A stretch of DNA of 64,000 bases, taken from Ctenopharyngodon idella. Lineage: Eukaryota > Chordata > Actinopteri > Cypriniformes > Xenocyprididae. The position numbers and the translations under genes are program-made. Position 1 is the first letter of the stretch, and each line of letters starts with the position of its first letter. The notes below the pieces were generated by a model. It ran no database searches. It was not told where the DNA came from and saw only the letters and a list, made by a program, of their open reading frames with translations. The stretch lies in contig NC_067226.1 of NCBI RefSeq assembly GCF_019924925.1, forward strand, positions 31,798,169-31,862,168, written 5' to 3'. Positions 37,601 to 47,701 of this stretch are shown one piece after another.

Positions 37601-38087
37601 TAGCTCATACATACAGAGTTCCAGTTAGGGGTAGAGTATCAAATGCTATCACTTTTAAAGCCATACGGTCATCATTTGCGATGGAGAAATTATACATTGT
37701 CCAGAGTAACCTCTAGTTATCCATTGGAAACTGTGATGCTTAAATTATTTCAGAACCAGGATGCCATATTTGCAGACTAAGCCCTTCAGTGAACGACAAG
37801 TCTGTTCTTCATCTTATAATTTGCACTTTGTCATGCTCCTTATCTATATTGTCCATGTATAAGATGTCCATGTTTTATTTCACCCCCAAATAAGTAAATA
37901 TTTTCTTTATGCAAAACATTTTATGTAAAGCCTTAAGATGCTGAAAATTAACCCAATATTAATAAATTTGCATTGTGACATTTTCATAACAAAATAAATT
38001 CTCATTTCTTTTGTAATTCTCAGTGATTCCCATTAAATCAGAATATATTAAAATCAATGTAACATACTATCATAATGTATAAATGCA

Positions 38088-39150
38088 TTACTATTATGAC
38101 CACCTTCCTAATATTGTGTTGGTCCCCCTTTTGCTGCCAAAACAGCCCTGACCCATCGAGGCATGGACTCCTCTAGACCCCTGAAGGTGTGCTGTGGTAT
38201 CTGGCACCTGATCTGGGGGATCAACACCTCAAATTCGTTGTTGTGCTCCTCAAACCATTCCTTAACCATTTCTGCTTTGTGGCAGGGCGCATTATCCTGC
38301 TGAAAGAGGCCACAGACACCAGGGAATACCGTTTCCATGAAAGGGTGTACATGGTCTGTAACAATGCTTAGGTAGGTGGTACGTGTCAAAGTAACATCCA
38401 CATGGATGGCAGGGCCCAAGGTTTCCCAGCAGAACATTGCCCAAAGCATCACACTGACTCCGCCAGCGTGCCTTCTTCCCATAGTGCATCCTGGTGCCAT
38501 GTGTTCCCCAGGTAAGCAACGCACACGCTCCTGGCCATCCACGTGAATTTATCAGAAATGATTGATCAGACCAGGCCACCTTCTTCCATTGCTCCGTGGT
38601 CCAGTTCTGATGCTCACGTGCCCACTGTTGGCTCTTTCGGCGGTAGACAGGGGTCAGCATGGGCACCCTGACTGGTCTGCGGCTATGCAGCCCCATACGC
38701 AACAAACTGCGATGCACTGTGTATTCTGACACCTTTCTATCAGAACCAGCATTAACTTCTTGAGCAATTTGAGCTTATATAGCTCGTCTGTTGGATCGGA
38801 CCACACGGACCAGCCTTCGCTCCCCACGTGCATTCATGACCCTGTCTCCGGTTCACCACTGTTCCTTCCTTGGAGCACTTTTGATAGATACTGACCACTG
38901 CAGACCGGGAACACCCCACAAGAGCTGCAGTTTTGGCGATGCTCTGACCCAGTCGTCTAGCCATCACAATTTCGCCATTGTGAAACTCACTCAAATTCTT
39001 ACGCTTGTCCATTTTTCCACATCAACTTTGAGGACAAAATGTTCACTTGCTGCCTAATATATCCCACCCACTAACAGGTGCCGTGATGAAGAGATAATCA
39101 GTGTTATTCTCTTCACCTGTCAGTGCTCATAATGTTATGCCTGATCGGTG
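38088..39150 (-). mobile_element. Tc1-like element, damaged
   Basis: The right end carries GTGCTCATAATGTTATGCCT then GATCGGTG. The left end retains TATTATGACCACC but has lost the outermost bases. A remnant of the same terminus lies at 11300-11333. The interior is a broken transposase on the minus strand. Confidence 0.8.
38108..39012 (-). pseudogene. Tc1-like transposase lacking the third catalytic segment
   Basis: The N-terminus at 39012 (MDKRKNLSEF) carries the helix-turn-helix with AKTAALVGCSRSAVVSIYQK. Frameshifts separate this from the middle (WAREHQNWT, VAWSDQSF with the first Asp) and from the end (GLFQQDNAPCHKAEMVKEWF with the second Asp). After NNEFEVL the family normally continues with a WPPxSPDLNPIE-type block. 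Here it jumps straight to QIPQHTFRGLEES, so an internal deletion removed the catalytic glutamate. The C-terminus KGGPTQY and its stop are intact. The product is certainly inactive. Confidence 0.88.
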
Positions 39151-39934
39151 GTGTGTATGTTTCACATTATATTAATGAGAATTGGAGGTTGCATGTGCTT
39201 AATTGTCATGAAATATTACAATGCTATTTCAAATATCCTACTGGACCTAAAGCCAAGCTTAATTTTTGAAGCAAAATATAATTTATTATTTCTTTCTTGT
39301 CATTTTTGAGTGAAATATAACCTGGGCATGTTTTTAGATGTCCATGTTAAATTTGATCAAAAATATATCAAGTGTTGACATATATAAATATGGTAATTGC
39401 ATAACTTGCAATATATATATATATATATAATATAATATAGCATACAATTTTTCCATTGCAGGCATACAAGCATATTTTACATCTAATGGTTTAATCATTT
39501 AAATTAAATAAATGGCCTCAATTTCAACATGAATAAACTAAACGCACTGCTGAATACATATGATTTGCTCATTCTACTGTGCGTATTTTAAAATGTCTGT
39601 TTTATTACAAGGAATTATTTTAATAAAATCTTTTAAAGAAATGGCCACATTAAAATATGTTAGGACCCACAGGCTTTTTCCCCAGATAACTGCTAGTCAG
39701 CAAGGCACTGCATAAGTTGTGTGGACCAACCAAAGACTGTTATTCAAACACATTTCCTCATGCTTATGGTGGCCACAACCAGTTCGATTCCTCTCTACTT
39801 TGCTTCAAGAGCAGAATAAAGGGCATATCCAGGCGTGACAATGACAAAGGCACTACAGACAAAACTAGGTTATGCCACAAATCTTTGAACAAACAAAGGA
39901 CGGCCTAAACACAACGAACAGAAAGGATTTAATT
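39151..39934. other. AT-rich spacer between transposon and ntrk3 3' end
   Basis: No gene or TIR element seen; a short (TA)n tract lies at about 39412-39430. Confidence 0.5.
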
Positions 39935-41164
39935 TGACAAGGTTCTGATATTTATTTAATACTTATTCTAAACATACATTTTAATATGTTGTTTGCAAAT
40001 ATCTGTGGTACTGCAAAGAGGCGAGAGAATCCGTTGACACCGAAATCCTGATGTCAAAAAGATTTGGTGTCGTATCGACAAACATCTCAGAGAAACAGCC
40101 CCTGGAATAACATAGAACTGTTTAGCTACATACAACAACATGAAATCGTTAACTTTAGATGCGATGGCGAAACATTAATTCAAACATGTGTCATTTTAGG
40201 ATCTCAGTGACAGCGAACCTGCAGTTTAGTTCTAGTTTTACCACATTCAGTTTGGTGATCAGAAATATACGGTAGCATGGTTACAGACCGTGATGTGTTT
40301 TCCCTCGAACAGTATTAGAGACCCTGTATTAATAATGAGCCGTCAAGTGCTCATTTTAAGATACTGTGTGATATTTATGTTCTCTCCTGGCTGACCCTTT
40401 CTAAAGAGTAAGTCACAAAATAACCCTTGTGTCAAAAAAAAAAAAATCAAAACACATAAAAATAAGTTAACAGGTTGACAAGAATATAAATGTACAGTAT
40501 ATACAATCACGTATGATGAAAATATATCAACGCTTTAGTATTCTAAAGGTTCCAAGTTGCCCGCTTAAGAGCTATAGATCATCAAATCAAAGTTGCAGGA
40601 ACAAAAAAATAAAAGAGAAAGATGCTGACCGCAGCAGTGGGAAAATAATCAAAACGTAATAAGGCTTTCCTCACGACATCCCAGCTGTTAAAGCAGAGCA
40701 GAACCAAAGAGCAGCCGTCTTGAAAAGATAATATATCAACAGCACTAAACATGACAGGCACCCATACTTCACCTTCAAAATGAAACAAAATAAATAAAAA
40801 TATATTCATATATGTGTATATATGCTTATAAAATGAAACACTGAAAATCATTTCTCAAACACAGTGCCGCCACATCGAAGGCAACATTCTGCTTTCACCG
40901 CCACTTCTTAGGAAACATTTTTTGTCTTTGTAGAATAATTCTGTACACTATATACTGTACCAGTAAACAAAATGTAAAAGTTTGTTTTTAAATATTTTTA
41001 ACTTTTTTTTAAGTATACCCAGTGTATCGAAAAAAGTGTTGCAGGCACTTAAAGTCCATCTCCGACGTGTTGGTGTTTTTACAGTGGAGCGCCGACGCGG
41101 GAAAAGGGCTTGTTTGGTTATTCCTGGATTGTGTTGGATTCTGGTGAGAGACGTTGCACCAGTC
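39935..41164 (-). other. ntrk3: ntrk3 3' untranslated region (putative)
   Basis: This directly follows the stop codon and is the longest repeat-poor stretch near the gene, which fits a retained transcribed UTR. It is AT-rich, with T-runs when read on the minus strand. The end is set by the first good AATAAA at 39956-39951. Cleavage would fall roughly 15-25 bases further on. The exact end is inference; alternative upstream sites are possible. Confidence 0.55.
39951..39956 (-). promoter_or_regulatory. Candidate polyadenylation signal AATAAA
   Basis: Perfect AATAAA on the minus strand about 1.2 kb after the ntrk3 stop codon, at the border where the repeat-poor UTR-like sequence ends. Confidence 0.45.
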
Positions 41165-41350
41165 TCAGCCGAGGATGTCCAAGTAGACAGGCGTGGCTTT
41201 TCCCAGAGCGTAAAGGACTTTCTGAATGTCTTTGATGTTCAGTCGTTGTTGCGGCTCTCTTTGCCAGCAGCCTAACATGAGGTCGTACACCTCCTTAGGA
41301 CACAGGCGAGGCCTGTCTAGAACACGACCTTGGGTAATGCATTCAATGAC
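41165..41350 (-). CDS. ntrk3: ntrk3 terminal coding exon (kinase C-lobe end and tail)
   Basis: Encodes 61 residues and the TGA stop. The acceptor is a strong pyrimidine tract ending TTTTTTGCAG before GTCATTGAATGC. The exon starts in phase 0 with VIECITQGRVL and holds the conserved C-lobe block CPKEVYDLMLGCWQREPQQR. It ends with the Trk-specific tail GKATPVYLDILG. In Trk receptors this tyrosine, once phosphorylated, docks PLC-gamma1 and starts the DAG/IP3/calcium branch. The combination QREPQQRLNIK and GKATP matches TrkC, whereas TrkB has a different stretch and ends AKASPVYLDILG. The end of this exon has been copied into the neighbouring intron (41718-41832). Confidence 0.96.
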   Translation of the reverse strand, partial: VIECITQGRVLDRPRLCPKEVYDLMLGCWQREPQQRLNIKDIQKVLYALGKATPVYLDILG

Positions 41351-41599
41351 CTGCAAAAAAGAGAGAGACAGAAATGAGCAAATGTGTGGAATTGATTTAG
41401 AGATGTTGTGTGCAATTTGTTTATGCTTTTTCATATGCAGAGTCAAATAAGTAATGTTGCACACTATGACTTGTTGTTTGAGCATCCCGACCAGCCCGAT
41501 ACAGCAAAATTGGATAAAACAAATGTGAGATTTGAGACAAACTCTCTGTTTGTACCATTCCCATAATTCACTCACAGTAAACTCCTGATAGTTAGTAAG

Positions 41600-42609
41600 T
41601 GTTGGGGAAAGTTACTTTTAAAAGTAATGCATTACAATATTGCGTTACTCCCTAAAAAAGCAACTAATTGCGTTACTTAGTTACTTTTTATGAAAAGTAA
41701 TGTGTTACATTACTTTTTGGATTGTGTTGGATTCTGGTGAGAGACGTTGCACCAGTCTCAGCCGAGGATGTCCAAGTGGACAGGCGTGGCTTTTCCCAGA
41801 GCGTAAAGGACTTTCTGAATGTCTTTGATGTTAAGTGATGTAATGTGTTGCGGTAATGCGTTGTTGCGGTAATGTGTTACATTACTTTTGCTTTACTTTT
41901 TCTCACCTGGGCTGGGCTTGCTTGTTTGTTTTTTAATAACAACAAAAAAAGTTCTATTTTTGGCAAATGTTAAGGTCCTTTCACACCAAAAGTGAAATGA
42001 ATAAGCCTCAGGCTAAAGGAAATGCATATTTATGCCTGTACAGTAGAGGGCGCAGCTCAAACAAACCTTTCAGCTGTGCTGCCATTCTGGATTGAAGAAG
42101 AATAGGATACAGGAGGAGGAAGTTCAACACTCTTATTTCTAAATCTAATCTAAAGTAATTTTTACTCATTAGTATGGTTGAATTAGAACACTGAAGGTCA
42201 GCAGCAAAGACACTGGTTAATAAAGTGAGATTAAATGCATAAAGTATATTTGTGTAATTTAATATAGGTAATTATTACAGGTTTGCATAAAATTAAATTC
42301 TGATTGCATTTCACTGTTTTTATTCATTTTGAGGAATACTGAATGTTTTCGTGCAAGTGAGATGAGTAAATGCATGTTCAAATTTAGTCTAGAACTACAA
42401 TAACCATCATGTTCACACAGCGCACACAACACCTTGGAAAGTTTATTTCTCTCAACATGAGGACAGGAAAGTTGTCGGTCAATAAATGTGAAAAAGTAAC
42501 TTGCGTTACTTTATTTGAAAAAGTAACTTAGATATTTTGTTGTAAATTGAAAAAAAGTAATGCGTAATCTTATGTAACTCAAGTTACTTGTAATGTGTTA
42601 CCCCCAACA
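41600..42609. mobile_element. TIR element in ntrk3 last intron
   Basis: The left end TGTTGGGGAAAGTTAC and the right end TAACCCC-type CCCCCAACA are inverted (TGTTGGGG on both). The subterminal sequence is full of GTTACTTTT, GTAATGCATTAC and GCGTTACT blocks in both orientations. It is about 1 kb, without a transposase. It contains a foreign 151-bp insert (41718-41868) between two copies of a 21-bp direct repeat (41697-41717, 41869-41889), most of which comes from the ntrk3 last exon. Confidence 0.75.
41718..41832 (-). repeat. Intronic copy of the ntrk3 last-exon end
   Basis: The copy matches 41125-41239 over 115 bp with no indels and one substitution (41185 A against 41778 G). It covers the last 24 codons, the stop and 40 bp of 3' UTR, in the same orientation as the gene. 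The substitution changes the PLC-gamma docking codon TAC (Tyr) to CAC (His), giving PVHLDILG. No splice acceptor adjoins it, so it is not expected to be translated, but it is present in sense in the pre-mRNA. Confidence 0.95.
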
Positions 42610-42676
42610 ATGGGGTTAGTGTTAAGCCAATAGGAGTGCAGACAATTAGAGAGACAACAACAAACCACCACTTGCT

Positions 42677-42677
<1 letters not shown>

Positions 42678-42719
<42 letters not shown>
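42678..42719. repeat. (CA)n microsatellite
   Basis: About 20 CA units in the last ntrk3 intron. Confidence 0.95.
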
Positions 42720-42720
<1 letters not shown>

Positions 42721-42787
42721 CTTCGTTTCTTTTTAAGAAAAGCCATGATCAAAATTAACGCTAGAGATTGTTTTTGTTTGCTAGTCA

Positions 42788-43529
42788 CTAGGGGTGTAAC
42801 GGTAAATGTATTCGTCCTGGACCATCACGGTACGGATGTCACTGTTCGGTGCATACAGTAGATGACGAATACAGTCAGTCACATTCGATTCACACTCCAA
42901 TCCAGAAGGGGCGTGCGCAGTAATGTGACGCTGTTTGCTAACCGCCACAACAGGAAAAAGCGTGAGAATAGTATCTCATATAGCATTACATTTACCTCAG
43001 GCAAGTCATTTAGTGTCCAGCATGTTAGTTCACTAGAGAAATTAACTCTAGAGGGGAAATATATGCACTATATTAGCTTATATATTCATTATATTTACTT
43101 TACCTGTTAGTAATGTTTTAATTATTTAATATGTTTAAATAAATTTGTCATGAAAACAAATTATGACATTGTGTAAATGATTATAAAATCACTCATTGCT
43201 CTTGATTGAATATCTTTAGTAGCTTTAATAAGAATACATTTCTTACTTGAATGCTGCTGTTAAACGCTCTGGCGAGGAGATAAACATGGTGGACTGTGTA
43301 CAGCTCACTCAGGGCGGGGCCTATGCTAATAGGGCAGTACTCCGTCAGCAGTCATGGGCGGGGCCTGTGCAGTGTGACGTCACATTGCATAGAAACTGCA
43401 AACAGCTTATTCTGAGACACTGCTTATGATTTATGGGGTTTAAAAAAAAATCGTGAGAGAATTGTATTGTGAAACCAGTATCGTGAATCGTATTGCATTG
43501 TGAGTTGAGTGAATCGTTCCATCCCTACT
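42788..43529. mobile_element. hAT-like TIR element
   Basis: The left end CTAGGGGTGTAACGGT is mirrored by GAATCGTTCCATCCCTACT at the right, of the kind typical for fish hAT elements with GGGTGTAACG ends. About 740 bp, no transposase. The interior at 43300-43385 is CpG- and GC-rich against an AT-rich background. Confidence 0.65.
43312..43382. promoter_or_regulatory. Transposon-borne GC boxes and CRE
   Basis: Two GGGCGGGGC boxes (43312-43320, 43356-43364) and a perfect TGACGTCA palindrome (43375-43382) lie within 71 bp. These are consensus motifs for Sp/KLF and CREB/ATF factors. Function is inference. Confidence 0.4.
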
Positions 43530-43709
43530 TAATACTGTCTATGTAGATGGCTCACAAGGTTTTTAAACAGAACTTTTTGTGTGGCAAGATGTAAGATGCT
43601 AACCTGATCTCTGACAGCTTGACACCCCTCCTGTAGAGATCACACTCACATTCTAAAAATGTCATATTCACACTGAAGTTCTGCTCCTTTTCTCTTTGTG
43701 AACATTTAC

Positions 43710-43868
43710 CTCATTATTAGATAACTGAAACCATGGCTGTTTCCCATAGGTGAAGATCTCCCACATAATGACTCCAAAGCTCCATACATCACTCTCTGTG
43801 GAGAACTTCCTGTACATGATGCTCTCCGGAGGCATCCAGCGAATGGGCAGCATGGTGTGACCTCCCAC
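43710..43868 (-). CDS. ntrk3: ntrk3 kinase exon (activation segment end to helix F/G)
   Basis: A 159-bp exon of 53 codons, phase 0 at both ends. Acceptor TGTCTTCTAG precedes GTGGGAGGTCAC; the donor is GAG followed by GTAAAT. It starts VGGHTMLPIRWMPPES, the P+1 loop and APE-equivalent region typical of Trk kinases. It continues through STESDVWSFGVIMWEIFTYG (the helix F aspartate and tryptophan) to WFQLSNNE. The residues match human TrkC closely, with Ser for Thr in KFSTES and Met for Leu in VIMWEI as visible differences. Confidence 0.96.
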
Positions 43869-44350
43869 CTAGAAGACAGATTACACATCAAGCATTGCTC
43901 ACAAACATCTTGCGTGGTATGGATGACATTTCCCTTTCTATGTAATCAAGCTAACAGCTTAGTCTACTAGTTTAGCTCTAACTGGTTAAGAAAAGCTCTT
44001 TTGATTAACTAAAACAAGATACATATGCAACATGTCACAATAAAATGCATTGATCATAGTAAAATATAAATTGTATATTTTAAGGTTCAGATTGATGTAT
44101 TATGTTCTGCTTTTGCAGACCCTGATAGATAAGTACACTTGCTGTGAATTGCATAATCAGTGTGCTCTGGGAGATCATGGGCTTTAACGGTTTTAGAGGC
44201 CAATTTGAACAAAAACAAAACAGCATCGCATACATTTTCTATCAAAAGTTGAATTTTGAAGCTGCAATTCATCACAACATAAAAGCTGTGTTCTCAGCCA
44301 TCTCTCTTTCTACAAATCTCCCTCTTGCTCACTCTCTCTCCTCACCCATT

Positions 44351-44897
44351 GTGAGTAGACACGCCCCCTTCTTCTGATTGGCTCACTCTCCTCCCCCATA
44401 ATGATTGGACACGCCCCCTACTGCTGATTGGCTCACTCTCTCTCCTCCGCCATCATGAGTGGACACGCCCCCTACTGCTGATTGGCTCACTCTCCGCCCT
44501 CATGAGTGGACACACCTCCTACTGCTGATTGGCTCACTCTCCTCCGCCATCATGAGTGGACATGCCCTTTACTGCTGATTGGCTCACTCTCTCTCCTCCG
44601 CCATCATGAGTGGACACGCCCCCTACTGCTAATTGGCTCACTCTCCACCCTCATGAGTGGACACACCTCCTACTGCTGATTGGCTCACTTTCTCTTCTCC
44701 CCCATAATGAGTGGACACACCCCCTACTGCTGATTGGCTCACTCTCTCTCCTCCCCCATCATGAGTGGACACGCCCCCTACTGCTGATTGGATCACTCTC
44801 CTCCGCCATCATGAGTGGACATGCCCCCTACTGCTGATTGGCTCACTCTCTATCCTCCCCAATCATGAGTGGACACGCCCCCTACTGCTGATTGGCT
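44351..44897. repeat. Minisatellite, 11 units of 47-54 bp
   Basis: Each unit reads ATGAGTGGACACGCCCCCTA then CTGCTGATTGGCTCACTCTC, followed by a variable CT-rich spacer (CTCCGCCATC, CCCTC or similar). Units come in lengths of 47, 50 and 54 bp. A higher-order pattern of three units is visible: 54-47-50, then 54-47-54, then 54-50-54. The plus-strand frames across it (repeating LLLIGSLS) are artefacts of the repeat. Confidence 0.95.
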
Positions 44898-46430
44898 ACA
44901 AGAGTGTTTTGGTGCTCTGTAAATCAGTCAGATCCACTTTCTCTTTTCTTCTATTTACACAGCCAAGACTATGTACAAACACAATATTTTTTTTTAGCAC
45001 ACACACAAAACAAGCATCTAGCAAATATTCACAAACTTCTTTGTTTGAGTGTTGATCACAATGTTCAAAAGGTGCAGTAAGCAAAATCGCTTACTTTTAC
45101 TGCAGCCATAGGTGGCAGACCATCTGAGAGGCCCTTAATGAAAGCAACAGACAGAAAGTTCTTCTTCACAGCACATGTGGGACTCTTATTTAACAGAACA
45201 AGACTTAAAAACAATACATAAAGTCCTCCACTAGTAATAGTAGCCAAATTGACTAAACAATAATGCATTAATTGTGTGTGCACTCAGCTTCGATTAAAAT
45301 GGCTTATTCTCAAATCTATTTCTTATTCACATCAATTCCACTTCATTCATCATGTTGTGCCGGCATGAAATGTCCACGGGACTGCTGGGTATTGCTGGAG
45401 CCCTTCCAGCTCAGCGTGGAATTCTCTTTGTAATTACTATTCCCTCTGTTGTGTGCCGTCACATTGATCTTACTTCCGGCTGGCAGAGAGCAGACTAATG
45501 AATGTCTACCTCCACATTAGAAATTAGCCAAGTATAGGTTCCTGTGACTACTGTCTACTGCATATGGTCAATATCTTAACGGAATCCTTGCAGCCTGTGC
45601 TCTGTAAATGAGTCTGATTATTTGTATTTTTGCTGCTCTTATTGCAAGTGCTAGTCAGGAGAGGATGCGAAATGATGGGGTGAACAGGAAGTTCCTAATG
45701 CGGTAACATCTCAACCTGGTAACTCAAGAAGGTAATCATAATCAACCCAAAGGGGTCTTCAAATGGAGTTATTTTGCAACAAGACATAATAGCATCACGT
45801 TATGAATTGTGTACCGACACATTTCATAAAGCAATGACTTGTGAAATCACACTTTTGTACTGTATCTGGTTGTGTCCATGAACAAAAAGATGACAGATGG
45901 GCTATACATACTGTATTAAAAACATATACTGTATAAAGAATGTTCTGTTACAGAAATCCAATGGAGTGCCTTATCGCAGTAATCATTGCACTATTTCCCA
46001 TTTAAGCTCTGACTTGTTCTCTTTTAAGAAAATTCTAGTGATGTAGTGAAATAAAAAACTGTATTATACAGATTGCAGATCCTTCTCATATCAATTCATT
46101 GCAGTATCCTGCTGTGAAAGCATCACATTTGTGATATTAGATTTTGTTTTGTATGAAACAAAGTCAAAATGTTTCAGATGACTGTTTACTAAAATATACT
46201 GTACATCTGAAAGCGTAGCTAATTAAAAGCATCAATATGTCCTCTCAACCCTTGTAATCAGCAAGTTTTATGTACAAAGTTCTCTAAAAAGTCAGTGTCT
46301 TACACAGTTGTTCGCCATTCAGAGTTGAATTGAGGTTGACTTTTAGATTCAAATTTGAACTGAGGTAGCAAACAGGATGCTCCATAAATAGAATTAAAAT
46401 GCGAATTGTAAGTAACTTTTTTTCATATAA
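44898..46430. other. Intron sequence, no repeat or exon recognised
   Basis: About 1.5 kb of ntrk3 intron without TIR ends or exon-like frames. Conserved non-coding content cannot be judged from one sequence. Confidence 0.4.

Positions 46431-46432
<2 letters not shown>

Positions 46433-46486
<54 letters not shown>
46433..46486. repeat. (CA)n microsatellite
   Basis: About 27 CA units inside the ntrk3 intron. Confidence 0.95.
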
Positions 46487-46491
<5 letters not shown>

Positions 46492-46919
46492 TAAATATAT
46501 TATGTATTAGAGTTACTGGATATATATGTGTTAATTGTTAATGGCTAATTTATACTAGCTGAGTAACAGTGATCTTAAAACAGACTTACAGGAGACGCAC
46601 AAACGTCCTGGCCTTTAAATAATGTAAATTACTTTCAAATCCCTCATTAAGACGAGCAACTAAAATTGGTTAAGCAATCATTCAAACCGCAATCCACTGT
46701 ATCACCTTGGGCTTTGTGGTTGAGACGGGAGCAATTAAGCCTGGCATGGTGAAAATTGATAAACTCAAGAGGAAATAAACCACTGAAAGGGGGAAAAAAG
46801 AAGAATCTCTCTGCTGATTGACCATATTTCCATTCTTTCAGTATGGTGTGGGTTTCAGGAAGAAGGCAACATGTTTTTTTTCTTTATTTTGGTAGTTTGT
46901 AAACTGGATTACCGGCTAG

Positions 46920-46960
46920 TCTGTGGCTCAGTGGTAGAGGGCTAGATTGGATTATGGGTA
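46920..46960 (+). mobile_element. tRNA-derived SINE head fragment (tentative)
   Basis: CTGTGGCTCAGTGGTAGAGG resembles the A-box region of a tRNA-derived SINE of the type abundant in cyprinids. No convincing B box follows, so only a fragment remains. Confidence 0.45.
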
Positions 46961-47454
46961 TGAAGAGCAAAGCAGCATGGTGGAGAATGGATTACAGCCC
47001 CACTAGAGCTACTCTCTGGGCATTTAGAATTTTATACTTAGTAACAGGGGAAGCAGATTCATGCATCCATGACCGATAACAGATTTCTCCTACCATTTAA
47101 AACACTTGGCTGAATTTCATGTAGAAACAGACATTTATACTGCCTACTGCTAAATCCAACTTTTTACTCACATCTGACACGGATTTGTTACACACGTGTA
47201 AACACAAAAATTCGATTTTTTTGCATCCGTTCTGAGCCACTTCTAAATGTGGTTTTAAAACAGATCCATATCTATTATCTTGATATCTGACTTGCGTCTA
47301 AACATGTATATCCAATTCCCCTTGGAATCCCAAGCCACCACAAGGCAAGGTTGACACGTTTGCCCACAAAGATGGCTTTTTAATGTTGTATTATGAAGCA
47401 AATGTGCTTGTATGTGCTCACACTAAAATTCACAGCTTTTTTTATTGCGGTGGA

Positions 47455-47480
47455 ATATATATATATATATATATATATAT
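47455..47480. repeat. (TA)n microsatellite
   Basis: About 12 TA units. Confidence 0.9.
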
Positions 47481-47658
47481 AGAAACTGCGTACAAACAGA
47501 AACATTCAGGAGTATAGAAACTGTTTCAACCTCTGCCCCGTGAATTTTATAAATAAAACATTGTTGCTACTGAAAGCTACATTATATTTCTCAGTAATGA
47601 GGTGATAACTTTGCTGTTTTTGTAATTAAAACTCACAGCTTTACTGTACACAGGTAAT

Positions 47659-47666
<8 letters not shown>

Positions 47667-47698
<32 letters not shown>
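47667..47698. repeat. (TC)n microsatellite
   Basis: About 16 TC units. Confidence 0.9.

Positions 47699-47701
<3 letters not shown>

Noticed and set aside
41226..41450. Plus-strand frame across the terminal ntrk3 exon
   Set aside because: Antisense shadow of the coding exon.
43706..43891. Second minus-strand frame over the 43710-43868 exon
   Set aside because: Out-of-frame shadow; the frame encoding VGGHTMLPIRW is the Trk reading frame and joins in phase with both neighbours.
44610..45055. Open frames of 75-96 residues with repeated WTHPLLLIGSLS-like pattern
   Set aside because: They are translations of the minisatellite units; the repeat exists at the DNA level, with variable non-triplet unit lengths.
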